From NCBI GenBank assembly GCA_002470695.1, contig DKNM01000075.1:26142-71725 (forward strand): a DNA stretch of 45,584 nt, in the 5' to 3' direction. This DNA is from Candidatus Neomicrothrix sp. UBA7388 (GTDB taxonomy: Bacteria; Actinomycetota; Acidimicrobiia; Acidimicrobiales; Poriferisodalaceae). This document shows, piece by piece, positions 8,213-16,298 of the stretch (its first letter is position 1; each line of letters starts with the position of its first letter). The notes below the pieces were generated by a model, which was not told the origin of the DNA, did not search any database, and saw only the letters and a program-made list of their open reading frames with translations. A program made the position numbers and the translations under genes.

Positions 8213-10871
8213 CAGCCCAAGTCGGACCTGTAGCGATATTAACTTCCAGTGGAACCCGCAATTCTGCTGCTCCCCGCATATTAGTGACGGTCAATTCGTG
8301 CACCGTCTCCGCTTCATCTGGGTGAACTTCAAGTATTACCTCGTCATGAACCTGGAGTACCAGCCTGCTACGGGATTGCATTTGCTCGAGAGCCGCGTCG
8401 ATTGCCACCAAAGCAATCTTGAACACATCAGCGGCTAGGCCTTGGATCGGAGCATTCATAGCTTGCCGCTCAGCAGCTTGACGAACACGAAAGTTCGACG
8501 AAGACAGCTCGGGAATAGGTCGTCGTCGCCCAAAAACGGTCTCTGTGTAACCCTTGTCTTTCGTTTCTTCGACAATGCGGTCCATGTATGACTTAACTGC
8601 GGGAAAGGCTGCGAAATAGGATTCCAGGATTTCCGAGGCGTCTTTCGTCGCAATGCCAAGTCTCTGAGCAAGACCGTAAGATTCCATACCATAGGCAAGC
8701 CCGTAGCTGACCATTTTCGCTTGGGAGCGCTGCTCCGTGCTGACCCCATCAACCGAGACACCGAAAATTGATGCGGCCGTGGCATTGTGAATATCTTGAC
8801 CCGCTTCGAAAGCGCTGATCAAGCCTGGATCTTCCGCTAAATGAGCTATGACCCGAAGTTCGATTTGGTTGTAATCCGCCACAAGAAACTCATATCCCTG
8901 TTGGGGAATAAAAGCTTTACGGAATTCCCTTCCAAGGGCAGTTCGGACCGGGATGTTATGCAAATTGGGCTCTTCAGAACTAAGCCGACCTGTTCGCGCA
9001 ACAGTCTGATTAAAGGTGGCGCGAATCCTTTCATCTGGATCAGTGGCTTCGAGCAGTCCCTGCCCGTACGTGGAGCGCAACTTCTCAACTTCTCGATAAT
9101 CAAGTAGCAACGCAACAACCTCATGTTGCTCGCGAATTTTTTCAAGAGACGCTGCGTCAGTCGAATAGCCAGTTTTGGTTTTTTTCTGAGGCGTTAATCC
9201 CAAATCGTCAAATAAGACTTCTCGTAACTGTTTGGTTGAGTTCACGTTGAACTCCCGCCCAGCTAGAACATGAATTTCAGACTCAAGTCGGTTCACTTCG
9301 CTAACTAGGTAATCCCTCATTCGACGCAACTCGCTAACGTCGACCCCTACGCCAATGTCCTCCATTCGAGCTAGCACGGAGACCAGTGGACGTTCAAGCT
9401 CCTCGTAAAGCCAGCTCATTGAGCGTTCTTCAATCAAATCAAGCATCGGAGAAGCAAGGCGTTCGACCGCCAAGGCGTCTCGAGCTGCGTCTAGGTAGTG
9501 ATCATCAGCGCCTCCATCCAAGTCGAGTTGACCAGCGGCGCTAGTTTCGCTCCGCGCTAATTCCACGCGCTGATATTTCAGAAGCAGGTCATCAATGGCA
9601 TAGCGACCGCTACTTGGGTCCAACAGATATGCAGCTATCGCTGTGTCGACTCGCAAGCCCTCAATGCCTACGCCTAGACGCCGCATAGCGCGGCCAAGTC
9701 CTTTGGCGTTGTGCGTGTCGAAGCCGGCCTCCTCGACACCCAAGAGCCGACTTACCAGCCCGAGCACCTCTTCCTGCTCCAGGAAATTCGGCCCGAGCAC
9801 AAGGACCTCACCCAAGTTTGCTTCGCACACAAACGTCAGAGCTACTAGACCTCCATCAACATCGGTGGCCCATCCAAGCGACACGGGATCCGGTGACTCG
9901 AGCAAGGAAGCCAGCATCTCCCTACATTCCGGAACTGAAGCCATCGTGAGGGGCTCCGCCTCAAGCACACTTTTGCTTGATTCATCCGCAGGCAACGCAT
10001 CGCCAAGGATTTCCCTCAGCCGCTCATAGAGGGAGTTAAATTCCAATACGCCAAAAAGACGCTGCACCTCTTCGGTATTTACATCGCCCCAAGTTGCTGC
10101 TGCAAAATCAACTTCGAGAGGGACATCGGTTCGGAGGACCATGGCATCCAGGTTCTTGCGCGCGCGGTCTTCAAACTCTTCGAGGTTTTGGCGCAACTTA
10201 GGCGTCTGTTCCTGAGCATGTTCAAAGATCCCATCGAGACCCCCATATGAGTTTATGAGCTTTGCCGCTGTCTTTTCTCCGACACCCGGTACTCCCGGGA
10301 GGTTGTCCGACGGGTCGCCGCGCAGCGCTGCATACTGCGGATAAAGACTGGGAGCCACTCCGGTTCGATCAAGGATTCCATCTTCGTCGTATAGCGCGTA
10401 ATCACTGACACCCCTGCGGTTGTACAACACCCTGATAAAAGGGTCCTTAACCATTTGGTAGATGTCTCGATCACCTGTGACAATAATTGCCTCGTCTTTA
10501 TTATCTGACACTCGAACTGCCATCGTTGCCAAAAGATCGTCGGCCTCAAACCCGACCATTTCGACGGAGGGAATGTTTAGGGCTTCTAGAACTTCTCTTA
10601 CAAGCCCAAACTGTTGAATGAGAAGGTCTGGTGTAGCTTCCCGTTGAGCTTTGTATTCCGGCAACATTTCATGTCGAAAAGTTGGCTCAGGGCGGTCAAA
10701 TGCCACGACGACAGCATCCGGGCGCTGGTCCTTAATTAAATTCAAAAGCATTGACGTGAAACCGAACACTGCGTTCGTTACTTGCCCATCCGCCGTTTCC
10801 ATATCCGTCGGCAACGCAAAAAATGCCCTATAAGTCAATGAGTTTCCATCGAGCAATAAAACCTTGGCCAC
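8199..10871 (-). CDS. polA: DNA polymerase I
   Basis: Repair and Okazaki-fragment polymerase, 890 aa from a GTG start. The N-terminal 5' nuclease domain covers residues 1-290 (LLLDGNSLTYRAFFALP, FEADDLLA, VTGDRDIYQM). A degenerate 3'-5' exonuclease-like domain lies at about 300-480, and the family A polymerase domain occupies 480-890 with motif A DYNQIELRVIAH, the O-helix region QRSQAKMVSYGLAYG and motif C QVHDEVILEV. In the middle domain the first exonuclease motif (DxE in E. coli) reads GWATDVDG, without the two acids, so proofreading is probably lost as in mycobacterial PolA. It is 69 nt downstream of pdtaR, as in M. tuberculosis gene order. Confidence 0.97.
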   Translation of the reverse strand: MAKVLLLDGNSLTYRAFFALPTDMETADGQVTNAVFGFTSMLLNLIKDQRPDAVVVAFDRPEPTFRHEMLPEYKAQREATPDLLIQQFGLVREVLEALNIPSVEMVGFEADDLLATMAVRVSDNKDEAIIVTGDRDIYQMVKDPFIRVLYNRRGVSDYALYDEDGILDRTGVAPSLYPQYAALRGDPSDNLPGVPGVGEKTAAKLINSYGGLDGIFEHAQEQTPKLRQNLEEFEDRARKNLDAMVLRTDVPLEVDFAAATWGDVNTEEVQRLFGVLEFNSLYERLREILGDALPADESSKSVLEAEPLTMASVPECREMLASLLESPDPVSLGWATDVDGGLVALTFVCEANLGEVLVLGPNFLEQEEVLGLVSRLLGVEEAGFDTHNAKGLGRAMRRLGVGIEGLRVDTAIAAYLLDPSSGRYAIDDLLLKYQRVELARSETSAAGQLDLDGGADDHYLDAARDALAVERLASPMLDLIEERSMSWLYEELERPLVSVLARMEDIGVGVDVSELRRMRDYLVSEVNRLESEIHVLAGREFNVNSTKQLREVLFDDLGLTPQKKTKTGYSTDAASLEKIREQHEVVALLLDYREVEKLRSTYGQGLLEATDPDERIRATFNQTVARTGRLSSEEPNLHNIPVRTALGREFRKAFIPQQGYEFLVADYNQIELRVIAHLAEDPGLISAFEAGQDIHNATAASIFGVSVDGVSTEQRSQAKMVSYGLAYGMESYGLAQRLGIATKDASEILESYFAAFPAVKSYMDRIVEETKDKGYTETVFGRRRPIPELSSSNFRVRQAAERQAMNAPIQGLAADVFKIALVAIDAALEQMQSRSRLVLQVHDEVILEVHPDEAETVHELTVTNMRGAAELRVPLEVNIATGPTWADAKA

Positions 10872-10940
10872 GGCTGCAACCCTAGGGCCAGAAAACCACT
10901 ACGTCGTTGACCCTCAGAACTGAGAGTCGCCTATTGCCCC

Positions 10941-11516
10941 CTAAGGGCGCAGGCCGCCTGTGATGATTCGATCAGCTATCGCGCGCATCGTCGACCTCTC
11001 AGCCATCGCAGTTTTCTGGACAAAGCCGAACGCATCGTTTTCAGACATATTGCTCTGATCCATGAGAATGCCCTTAGCGCGATCCACAGCCTTGCGCGTT
11101 TCCAGCTGACCTTCCAACTCTTTGACAGTCGCGTCCAACTGTCGCATCTCTTCAAAGCGACCCAATGCCACTTCAATTGCCGAAACTAGCTCTTCTCTTT
11201 GAAAGGGTTTAACCAAGTACGAAAGCACCCCTGCATCTCGGGCTTCTTCGATGAGGTGACGTTGACTAAAAGCAGTGAGAATCACAACCGCTGCTTGCCT
11301 ATCTGCGGAAACTTCCCTCGCCGCAGTTAACCCATCCGTTCCAGGCATTTTGATATCGAATATGCACAGATCAGGTGCGTGCTCGCGCACGAGGGCAACG
11401 GCCTCATCTCCTCGACCGGTTTCCGCCACTACTTCGTATCCCTCTTCTTCCAGCATTTCACGGAGGTCGAGACGGATAATGGCTTCATCTTCTGCAATGA
11501 CTACGCGTTTCGGCAA
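10941..11516 (-). CDS. pdtaR: ANTAR-domain response regulator (PdtaR-type antiterminator)
   Basis: 191-aa two-component regulator. The receiver domain (1-120) has acidic pocket Asp10/Glu11, phospho-acceptor Asp54 in CIFDIKMPG, the switch Thr in VVILTAFS and the conserved Lys in YLVKPF. A coiled linker is followed by an ANTAR RNA-binding domain (about 130-185) with AVDRAKGILMDQ and FGFVQKTAM. Family members bind paired hairpins in nascent RNA and prevent termination when phosphorylated. M. tuberculosis PdtaR (Rv1626) also lies next to polA, which supports the name. No histidine kinase is in the window, so its partner (PdtaS-like) is elsewhere. Confidence 0.92.
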   Translation of the reverse strand: MPKRVVIAEDEAIIRLDLREMLEEEGYEVVAETGRGDEAVALVREHAPDLCIFDIKMPGTDGLTAAREVSADRQAAVVILTAFSQRHLIEEARDAGVLSYLVKPFQREELVSAIEVALGRFEEMRQLDATVKELEGQLETRKAVDRAKGILMDQSNMSENDAFGFVQKTAMAERSTMRAIADRIITGGLRP

Positions 11517-11612
11517 GTGATTCCTCGTAAGTTCGGGGCACCGGACCCAAGATCCGCGCCTACTAACCTTAGCGAAAAGTCGTGAACTCGCTCCGTTGGA
11601 AAGGCGATTGAC

Positions 11613-11897
11613 CTAGCTATTAATTTGATCGAGAAGAGAGTCTTGGCGACCCTCCAATTCACAGATTTGCAGCTTCAACTTGTCGCGCTGCCGTTCGATC
11701 ACTTCGAGGTGTCTCGCAGCTTGCTGGTGGGTTCTCTCCGAAATAGGAGTTTCCGATACAAGCGAATGAATTCTTGTTGTTTGAGCTTCGTCTGCGAAAT
11801 GCCCAAATTGCTCTTCCAACACAGCAAGCTCGGTTTTAAGTCGCCCTAATTGCAGCGAATTGCGGCGGAGTTGCCGCTCTACGGTATTGATAGACAT
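11613..11897 (-). CDS. Small coiled-coil protein of unknown function
   Basis: 94 aa, not recognised. It is almost entirely charged helix with heptad-like Leu spacing (about 5-35 and 60-92) split by a short break around VSETPISE, so an antiparallel coiled-coil hairpin is likely. No signal peptide, no membrane segment, no cysteine apart from one near the C-terminus. It lies between an O-methyltransferase gene (42 nt upstream) and pdtaR (96 nt downstream) on the same strand. Codon use looks like the neighbours and the start context is ordinary, so I consider it real. Confidence 0.65.
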   Translation of the reverse strand: MSINTVERQLRRNSLQLGRLKTELAVLEEQFGHFADEAQTTRIHSLVSETPISERTHQQAARHLEVIERQRDKLKLQICELEGRQDSLLDQINS

Positions 11898-11939
11898 GGG
11901 GTCGAAAACCTAGCCGATTGAAGGTCGAAATCCTATTTG

Positions 11940-12941
11940 TCACTTAATCGGCTTCATTCCCACACATCGAGCAAGCGTCCCGGCTACGAAGTCAGTGACT
12001 TCAACCTCTACGAAACCAGCAGCTTTGAAGTACCCCAAGCACTCCGCTCTAGTGTGGGCTCTTCCTTCGCTGCCGCATATCAACTCGTTCATTCCCCACA
12101 TAGCTGCGTCGACAGGACCTCTCCGATCGTCGTCAAGCATTTCTCCAATTAAGTGCATTTCTCCGCCTGGCTCCAAAGCCCGAAAAGCTCTTTCAACGAC
12201 ACCACCTATTACTTCACCGTCATAGATCGGCAGATTGCTCGCCATCACCACAACGTCGACGGGAGATGGAAATTCGCCTTCAGTGAAGTCAGCGCCGACC
12301 GTTGCGACGCGGTCCACAACTCCCGCGTCGGCAATATATTCTTCGGTCGCTAAGACAACGGGCGGTAGATCTAAGACGGTCGCCTTGAGTCCTGGGAACT
12401 GCTCCACTGCCGTGATGCTGTATGCACCCGAGCCACCTCCTAAGTCAAGTAGGTGTTTCCTAGAGGTCAAATCCACCATTCGGACGAAACGTCGCGCAGC
12501 CCCAAAACCGATACTTGAAGTAGCTTTGTGGTACTGGCGAGCCGACTCAACCGTCAAATCGTCATACATTCCCAGTCTTGATGACTTCGGTGTTCTCATT
12601 CTTTCGGTCATTTCGAACCAGCCGGGGACATCAGGTCTAGTAAACATCATCCACGGACCCGCATAACGCTCCTTACCTTCAACCAGGTAAGCCTCGACGT
12701 CCGCCTGATTTCGGAGTTCTTCACCATCCCAGTCCAACAAGTCGAGACTGAGCGCACAAGACACGAGGCGATCAATATCGATACGACGCAAACCAGTAGC
12801 GTTCGCAAGATCAGCCTCCTTGACACATCCATTGCTGACGTGGGTAAAAAGACCCACATCCAGAGCTGCATACAGAACCGCCGAAACTGTGTACGCCCGC
12901 GCCATCTCTTGCAAACGGGTTGTGTTAACTCGATCGCTCAT
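11940..12941 (-). CDS. O-methyltransferase (dimerising, COMT/hydroxyindole type)
   Basis: 333 aa. The N-terminal winged-helix dimerisation domain (about 10-90) is of the plant/bacterial O-methyltransferase type; the SAM-binding domain follows, with motif I LLDLGGGSGAYS at 164-175, then VLDLPPVV and a GADFTEGEFP stretch. The usual DRVVLVDE-like catalytic His region reads VVMASNLPIYDGE, where the general-base His of the family (normally in the H-x-W/D context) is replaced by Leu-Pro-Ile-Tyr. A divergent mechanism or substrate is possible. It follows the PECR-like SDR by 26 nt, so the two likely act on one small molecule (inference). Confidence 0.85.
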   Translation of the reverse strand: MSDRVNTTRLQEMARAYTVSAVLYAALDVGLFTHVSNGCVKEADLANATGLRRIDIDRLVSCALSLDLLDWDGEELRNQADVEAYLVEGKERYAGPWMMFTRPDVPGWFEMTERMRTPKSSRLGMYDDLTVESARQYHKATSSIGFGAARRFVRMVDLTSRKHLLDLGGGSGAYSITAVEQFPGLKATVLDLPPVVLATEEYIADAGVVDRVATVGADFTEGEFPSPVDVVVMASNLPIYDGEVIGGVVERAFRALEPGGEMHLIGEMLDDDRRGPVDAAMWGMNELICGSEGRAHTRAECLGYFKAAGFVEVEVTDFVAGTLARCVGMKPIK

Positions 12942-12967
12942 TTGATCTATCCCCTAATTCACTCGTG

Positions 12968-13828
12968 CTATTCGTCGATCTTGAAATAGTCAGGCTTTCC
13001 TAGCGCCCAGTATTCGCCCCAGACTTGCTCACCACCCGCAACGTTGAGTACTTCCCCGGTGATAAAGGAGCTCAACTCCCGGGAACCTAGAAAAGCAACT
13101 GCTTGGGCTATATCGTGCACATCTCCCAGCCGGCGCTGCGGATTGTGCGTAAAGGACGGCCTCGCTTCAGCAGGGTAATTCGCCAGACCCGGACTTCGGA
13201 CAACACCTACAGCGACGGTGTTGATCCGAATGTCATGCGGCGCCCATTCAACACTCAGTGATGCAGCCAGACCTGCCGCTCCCGCTCGCGCTGCAGCTGT
13301 ATGAGGAATTCCCACTGAAGATCTTCCAGTTATCGTGCCGATGTTGACGATTGATCCGCCTTGTTCTTTCTCTATCCACTGGCGAGCTGCTTCTTGCATA
13401 ACAAACCACGGGCCATAGAGGTTTGTTTCGACGACGGCGGCCCAGCCCTTAGGGGTGATTTCTTCCGCAGGCGCAGGAAATTGGCCGCCAGCATTGTTGA
13501 CGACTAAGTCCAGCCTATTGTGCTGCTCCCAGGTTTCTTGGACCAAAGCCGCTACCTCTTGTGGTTTGCGAACGTTCGCTAACAGAGTGAAGATTTCGGT
13601 ATCGAGGGAAGCGAAAGAATCTTTGAGGTGATTCAATTTCTCCTCATCTCTGCCGCACGCGACCACTCGGGCTCCTAAACGCGATAAAAGCATGCAAATA
13701 GATCGCCCAATGCCTCCGGCGCCGCCAGTTACGATAGCCACCTGACCACTAAATAGACCGTCGCTGAAACCATGCGCTAGGCCACTCAGTTCGCTGTCAC
13801 TCCAAGATGAATAGGGGTCTTCTGCCAT
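12968..13828 (-). CDS. PECR/DECR-like short-chain dehydrogenase
   Basis: 286-aa SDR. A 28-residue N-terminal extension precedes VAIVTGGAGGIG (31-41) and the NNAGG motif (111-115). The usual YxxxK site is changed to T177-AAA-R181 in PHTAAARAGAAG. That form is seen in 2,4-dienoyl-CoA and peroxisomal enoyl-CoA reductases, whose SDR folds lack the standard catalytic tyrosine, and the FITGEVLNVAGGEQ end also fits. A CoA-thioester reductase is therefore the best guess. The Lys-to-Arg change is like human PECR. Upstream lie the tRNA-Leu and then the divergent fab operon; the O-methyltransferase is 26 nt downstream. Confidence 0.82.
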   Translation of the reverse strand: MAEDPYSSWSDSELSGLAHGFSDGLFSGQVAIVTGGAGGIGRSICMLLSRLGARVVACGRDEEKLNHLKDSFASLDTEIFTLLANVRKPQEVAALVQETWEQHNRLDLVVNNAGGQFPAPAEEITPKGWAAVVETNLYGPWFVMQEAARQWIEKEQGGSIVNIGTITGRSSVGIPHTAAARAGAAGLAASLSVEWAPHDIRINTVAVGVVRSPGLANYPAEARPSFTHNPQRRLGDVHDIAQAVAFLGSRELSSFITGEVLNVAGGEQVWGEYWALGKPDYFKIDE

Positions 13829-13885
13829 TGGGCCAAGTTAGAGCGAATCAAACAAGAATGCTGTTGGATTTAGCTGGACTTCAAG

Positions 13886-13968
13886 TGCCCGGAGCGGGAG
13901 TTGAACCCGCACGCCCGTGAGGGCAGAGGATTTTGAATCCTCCGTGTCTGCCATTCCACCACCCGGGC
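13886..13968 (-). tRNA. tRNA-Leu (anticodon CAA)
   Basis: 83-nt class II tRNA. The acceptor stem GCCCGGG pairs with TCCGGGC (one G-U pair at the last position) followed by discriminator A. The D-arm begins TGGTGGAATGGCAGAC. The anticodon stem GAGGA/TCCTC encloses loop TTCAAAA, giving CAA. A long variable arm contains CTCACGGGC, and the T-arm is GCGGGTTCAACTCCCGC. CCA is not encoded. It reads UUG leucine codons. No clear -35/-10 pair was found upstream. Confidence 0.95.
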
Positions 13969-14165
13969 GGCAAATGCCGAGGATACCTGTCAAAATAGCT
14001 CGTTCCTAAGAGTTAGCCCCCAAGATTGTGCTGAATTCCACCAAATGTTCCTCATATCCCGTAATCTCTTGATCAGCCGTGGTCGGCAGCTTTCGCGTGA
14101 CCATATGAAACCTTTCGGACCTGAGTTTGGTCCAACTCACTAAGGTGACCGCATAGGGAGGCTGT
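13969..14165 (+). promoter_or_regulatory. Upstream region of the fab operon with an inverted repeat
   Basis: 197 nt between the tRNA and fabD. A perfect GGACC-N7-GGTCC inverted repeat lies at 14117-14133, about 32 nt before the fabD start, a fair position for an operator controlling fatty-acid synthesis. A TTGGTC element at 14128-14133 overlaps the right arm and could act as -35, but no good -10 follows. The ribosome site AGGGAGG (14155-14161) is strong and fixes the GTG at 14166. Promoter assignment is weak; the repeat itself is directly visible. Confidence 0.4.
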
Positions 14166-15344
14166 GTGCTTGCGTTTACATTTCCTGGTCAGGGATCTCA
14201 GAAACCCGCTATGGGTGAAGAGTGGATAAAACATGAAAGCTGGGAACTCGTTGATGAAGCGTCAGACGCATGCGGGCGAGACGTCGCACAATTACTACTT
14301 AAGGCCGACGCCGACGAACTAAAGCAAACGCGCAATAGCCAATTGACGACATTTGTGCTGAGCATGGTCATCCTCGACGCGGTTGAGCGCACGGGAGTCG
14401 CGCCGAACTTTACCGCCGGCCACTCACTTGGCGAATACAGTGCCCTTTGCGCCAGTGGTGCCCTCTCGTTTGAGGACGCCGTTCGCCTGGTATCGGAACG
14501 AGGCGAAGCCATGCAAGTGGCGGCAGACGAGCAAGATGGCTCCATGGCCGCAGTATTAGGCCTTGACGACGATTTAGTCGTTTCCGCGTGCGCTCGAGTA
14601 GATGGTGATGTGTGGGTGGCAAACTACAACGCCCCGGGGCAGGTTGTTATCGCCGGAGATCCTGCAGCACTCACTGATGCTGGCGAAAAAGCCAAGGAAC
14701 TAGGAGCAAAGCGTTCTATGGCTTTACCCGTCGGCGGTGCCTTCCACACGCCTTTCATGGCGCCAGCTAGAGATCGACTACGTAAGGCACTAGCCGAAGT
14801 CGAAGTTCGCGATCCCGCCATTCCGGTCTTTGCCAATGTTGACGCTATCTCCCGCGATACTGCCGAGGAGTGGCCGCAGCTTCTCGCAAGTCAGCTCTGC
14901 AGCCCGGTTCAATGGCGTCAAACCCTATATGCGATGCAAGAGCTAGGATGCGCTACTTTCGTCGAGTTGGGACCCGGTACCGTACTCACCGGGATGGCTA
15001 AGAGGACACTCAAAAACGTCAACACATTGTCAGTGGCAACGCCTGAAGATGTTGACACTCTTCTCACTGCAGTTACAGATCTGGGGTCGTCTAGTCAAGG
15101 CGCCAAAGAAGCGGGTGAATACCTATATGTCACGGAACGCCTAGTTGTCAGCCCTTGCGCAGGAATATTTGCTCCTGATCCACGGGTTACGCTTGACAAA
15201 GTCATCAAGGTGGGCGACATCGTCGGCTGGGTGAACGACGAAGAGGTACGCTCCCCCTTTGCTGGTTTGCTAATGGAGTTCATGGCACTCGACAGCGAAA
15301 GGGTGACAGCAAGGCAACCAATCGCCTGGCTGAGGACTAAATAG
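14166..15344 (+). CDS. fabD: Malonyl-CoA:ACP transacylase with C-terminal biotinyl/lipoyl-like domain
   Basis: Transfers malonyl from CoA to ACP to feed chain elongation. The catalytic domain, residues 1-310, has FPGQGSQ at 6-12, nucleophile Ser87 in GHSLGEYS, His194 in GAFHTPFM and the oxyanion/arginine region. FabD is normally ~310 aa; this one has 392. The extra ~75 residues (321-392) look like a biotinyl/lipoyl beta-barrel (VVSPCAGIF, IKVGDIVGWV, VRSPFAGLL, ARQPIAWL), but the hairpin where the biotin/lipoate-bearing lysine (AMKM) should sit is shortened to NDEE. It therefore cannot be modified in the usual way. GTG start with strong AGGGAGG. First gene of fabD-H-G-acpP-F. Confidence 0.93.
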   Translation: MLAFTFPGQGSQKPAMGEEWIKHESWELVDEASDACGRDVAQLLLKADADELKQTRNSQLTTFVLSMVILDAVERTGVAPNFTAGHSLGEYSALCASGALSFEDAVRLVSERGEAMQVAADEQDGSMAAVLGLDDDLVVSACARVDGDVWVANYNAPGQVVIAGDPAALTDAGEKAKELGAKRSMALPVGGAFHTPFMAPARDRLRKALAEVEVRDPAIPVFANVDAISRDTAEEWPQLLASQLCSPVQWRQTLYAMQELGCATFVELGPGTVLTGMAKRTLKNVNTLSVATPEDVDTLLTAVTDLGSSSQGAKEAGEYLYVTERLVVSPCAGIFAPDPRVTLDKVIKVGDIVGWVNDEEVRSPFAGLLMEFMALDSERVTARQPIAWLRTK

Positions 15345-15353
15345 GGAATGATT

Positions 15354-16298
15354 ATGAGTTCATCAGCTAAATCCGGGGCCCGAATGCTTTCTTTGGGAAC
15401 AGCGTTGCCTGAGCGAGTGGTATCTAACAAAGACTTAGAAGAAATGGTAAATACCTCCCATGACTGGATAGTCGAGCGGTCTGGGATCCATGAGCGACGG
15501 GTGGGTGGCTCGACCGCAGGACTTGCGGCTGACGCAGGCAAAATTGCCATTGAGAGAGGAGGCATAGACCCAAGTTCGATTGATTTGCTGATTCTGGCGA
15601 CGACTAGCCCGGATCGTCAGGTACCGGCGACTGCATCCACTGTTCAAGAACTTCTGGGGCTTCACTGCGGCGCAATGGACCTAAATGCCGCATGTTCGGG
15701 TTTCGTATATGGCCTGATAGCGGCCCATGGGTTCATCCAAATGGGCCATAACCGGATATTGGTAATCGGTTCAGAAACACTGTCCCGAATAACGGACTGG
15801 ACCGACCGCAGCACCTGCATTCTTTTTGCTGACGGCGCTGGCGCTGCCGTAGTCGAAAGAACCGAGGGGCGTGGTGACCTCCACGGATGGCATGTAGACA
15901 GCAACGGAGCCCTAGAAGAGGCTCTCTTCTGCGATTTCGACGGGAAGATCCAAATGAATGGCCACGCAATCTTCAAAAACGCAGTCCTAGCTATGGAGAA
16001 CGCTGCTCAGAAGTCGTTAAGCATGGCAAACCTAACTCCAGACGACATTGATCTTGTGGTCCCTCATCAAGCGAACGTAAGGATTGTTGAAGCATCCTGC
16101 AAGCGCTTGGGAATTCCATACGAAAAGACCTCCATGGTGATTCATCGGACAGGGAATACATCGTCGGCATCTATACCCTTGGCACTGGAAGACGCTTGGG
16201 CAGAGGGTCGGGTTTCCAAAGGAGACAACATTCTGTTGGTTGGCTTCGGAGCAGGAATGACGTCTGCTGCGGCTGTTATTACTTGGGACGGCGTGTGA
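15354..16298 (+). CDS. fabH: 3-oxoacyl-ACP synthase III
   Basis: Starts fatty-acid synthesis by condensing a short acyl-CoA with malonyl-ACP. 314 aa. Catalytic triad with this start: Cys114 in NAACSGF, His238 in PHQAN and Asn268 in RTGNTSS; DGAGAAVVE lies between them. Two ATGs are 6 nt apart (15348 and 15354). The AGGGA at 15343-15347 directly abuts the first but is 6 nt from the second, so I prefer 15354. fabD ends 9 nt upstream and fabG overlaps the stop by 4 nt (GTGA), so the operon is translationally coupled. Confidence 0.95.
   Translation: MSSSAKSGARMLSLGTALPERVVSNKDLEEMVNTSHDWIVERSGIHERRVGGSTAGLAADAGKIAIERGGIDPSSIDLLILATTSPDRQVPATASTVQELLGLHCGAMDLNAACSGFVYGLIAAHGFIQMGHNRILVIGSETLSRITDWTDRSTCILFADGAGAAVVERTEGRGDLHGWHVDSNGALEEALFCDFDGKIQMNGHAIFKNAVLAMENAAQKSLSMANLTPDDIDLVVPHQANVRIVEASCKRLGIPYEKTSMVIHRTGNTSSASIPLALEDAWAEGRVSKGDNILLVGFGAGMTSAAAVITWDGV

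Noticed and set aside
9643..10029. 128-codon plus-strand open frame inside polA
   Set aside because: Antisense to a well-conserved polA domain, with Ser/Pro/Arg-rich text and no ribosome site.
10904..10925. CTCAG/CTGAG stem between polA and pdtaR
   Set aside because: Five weak base pairs with a 2-nt loop and no T-run; not a credible terminator.
13981..13995. TTGACA on the minus strand before the tRNA
   Set aside because: Too close to the tRNA 5' end to be its -35 element; no -10 fits.
16196..16294. Upstream extension of the fabG frame into fabH
   Set aside because: The family starts at the GTG overlapping the fabH stop; the extension has no homology-like text.
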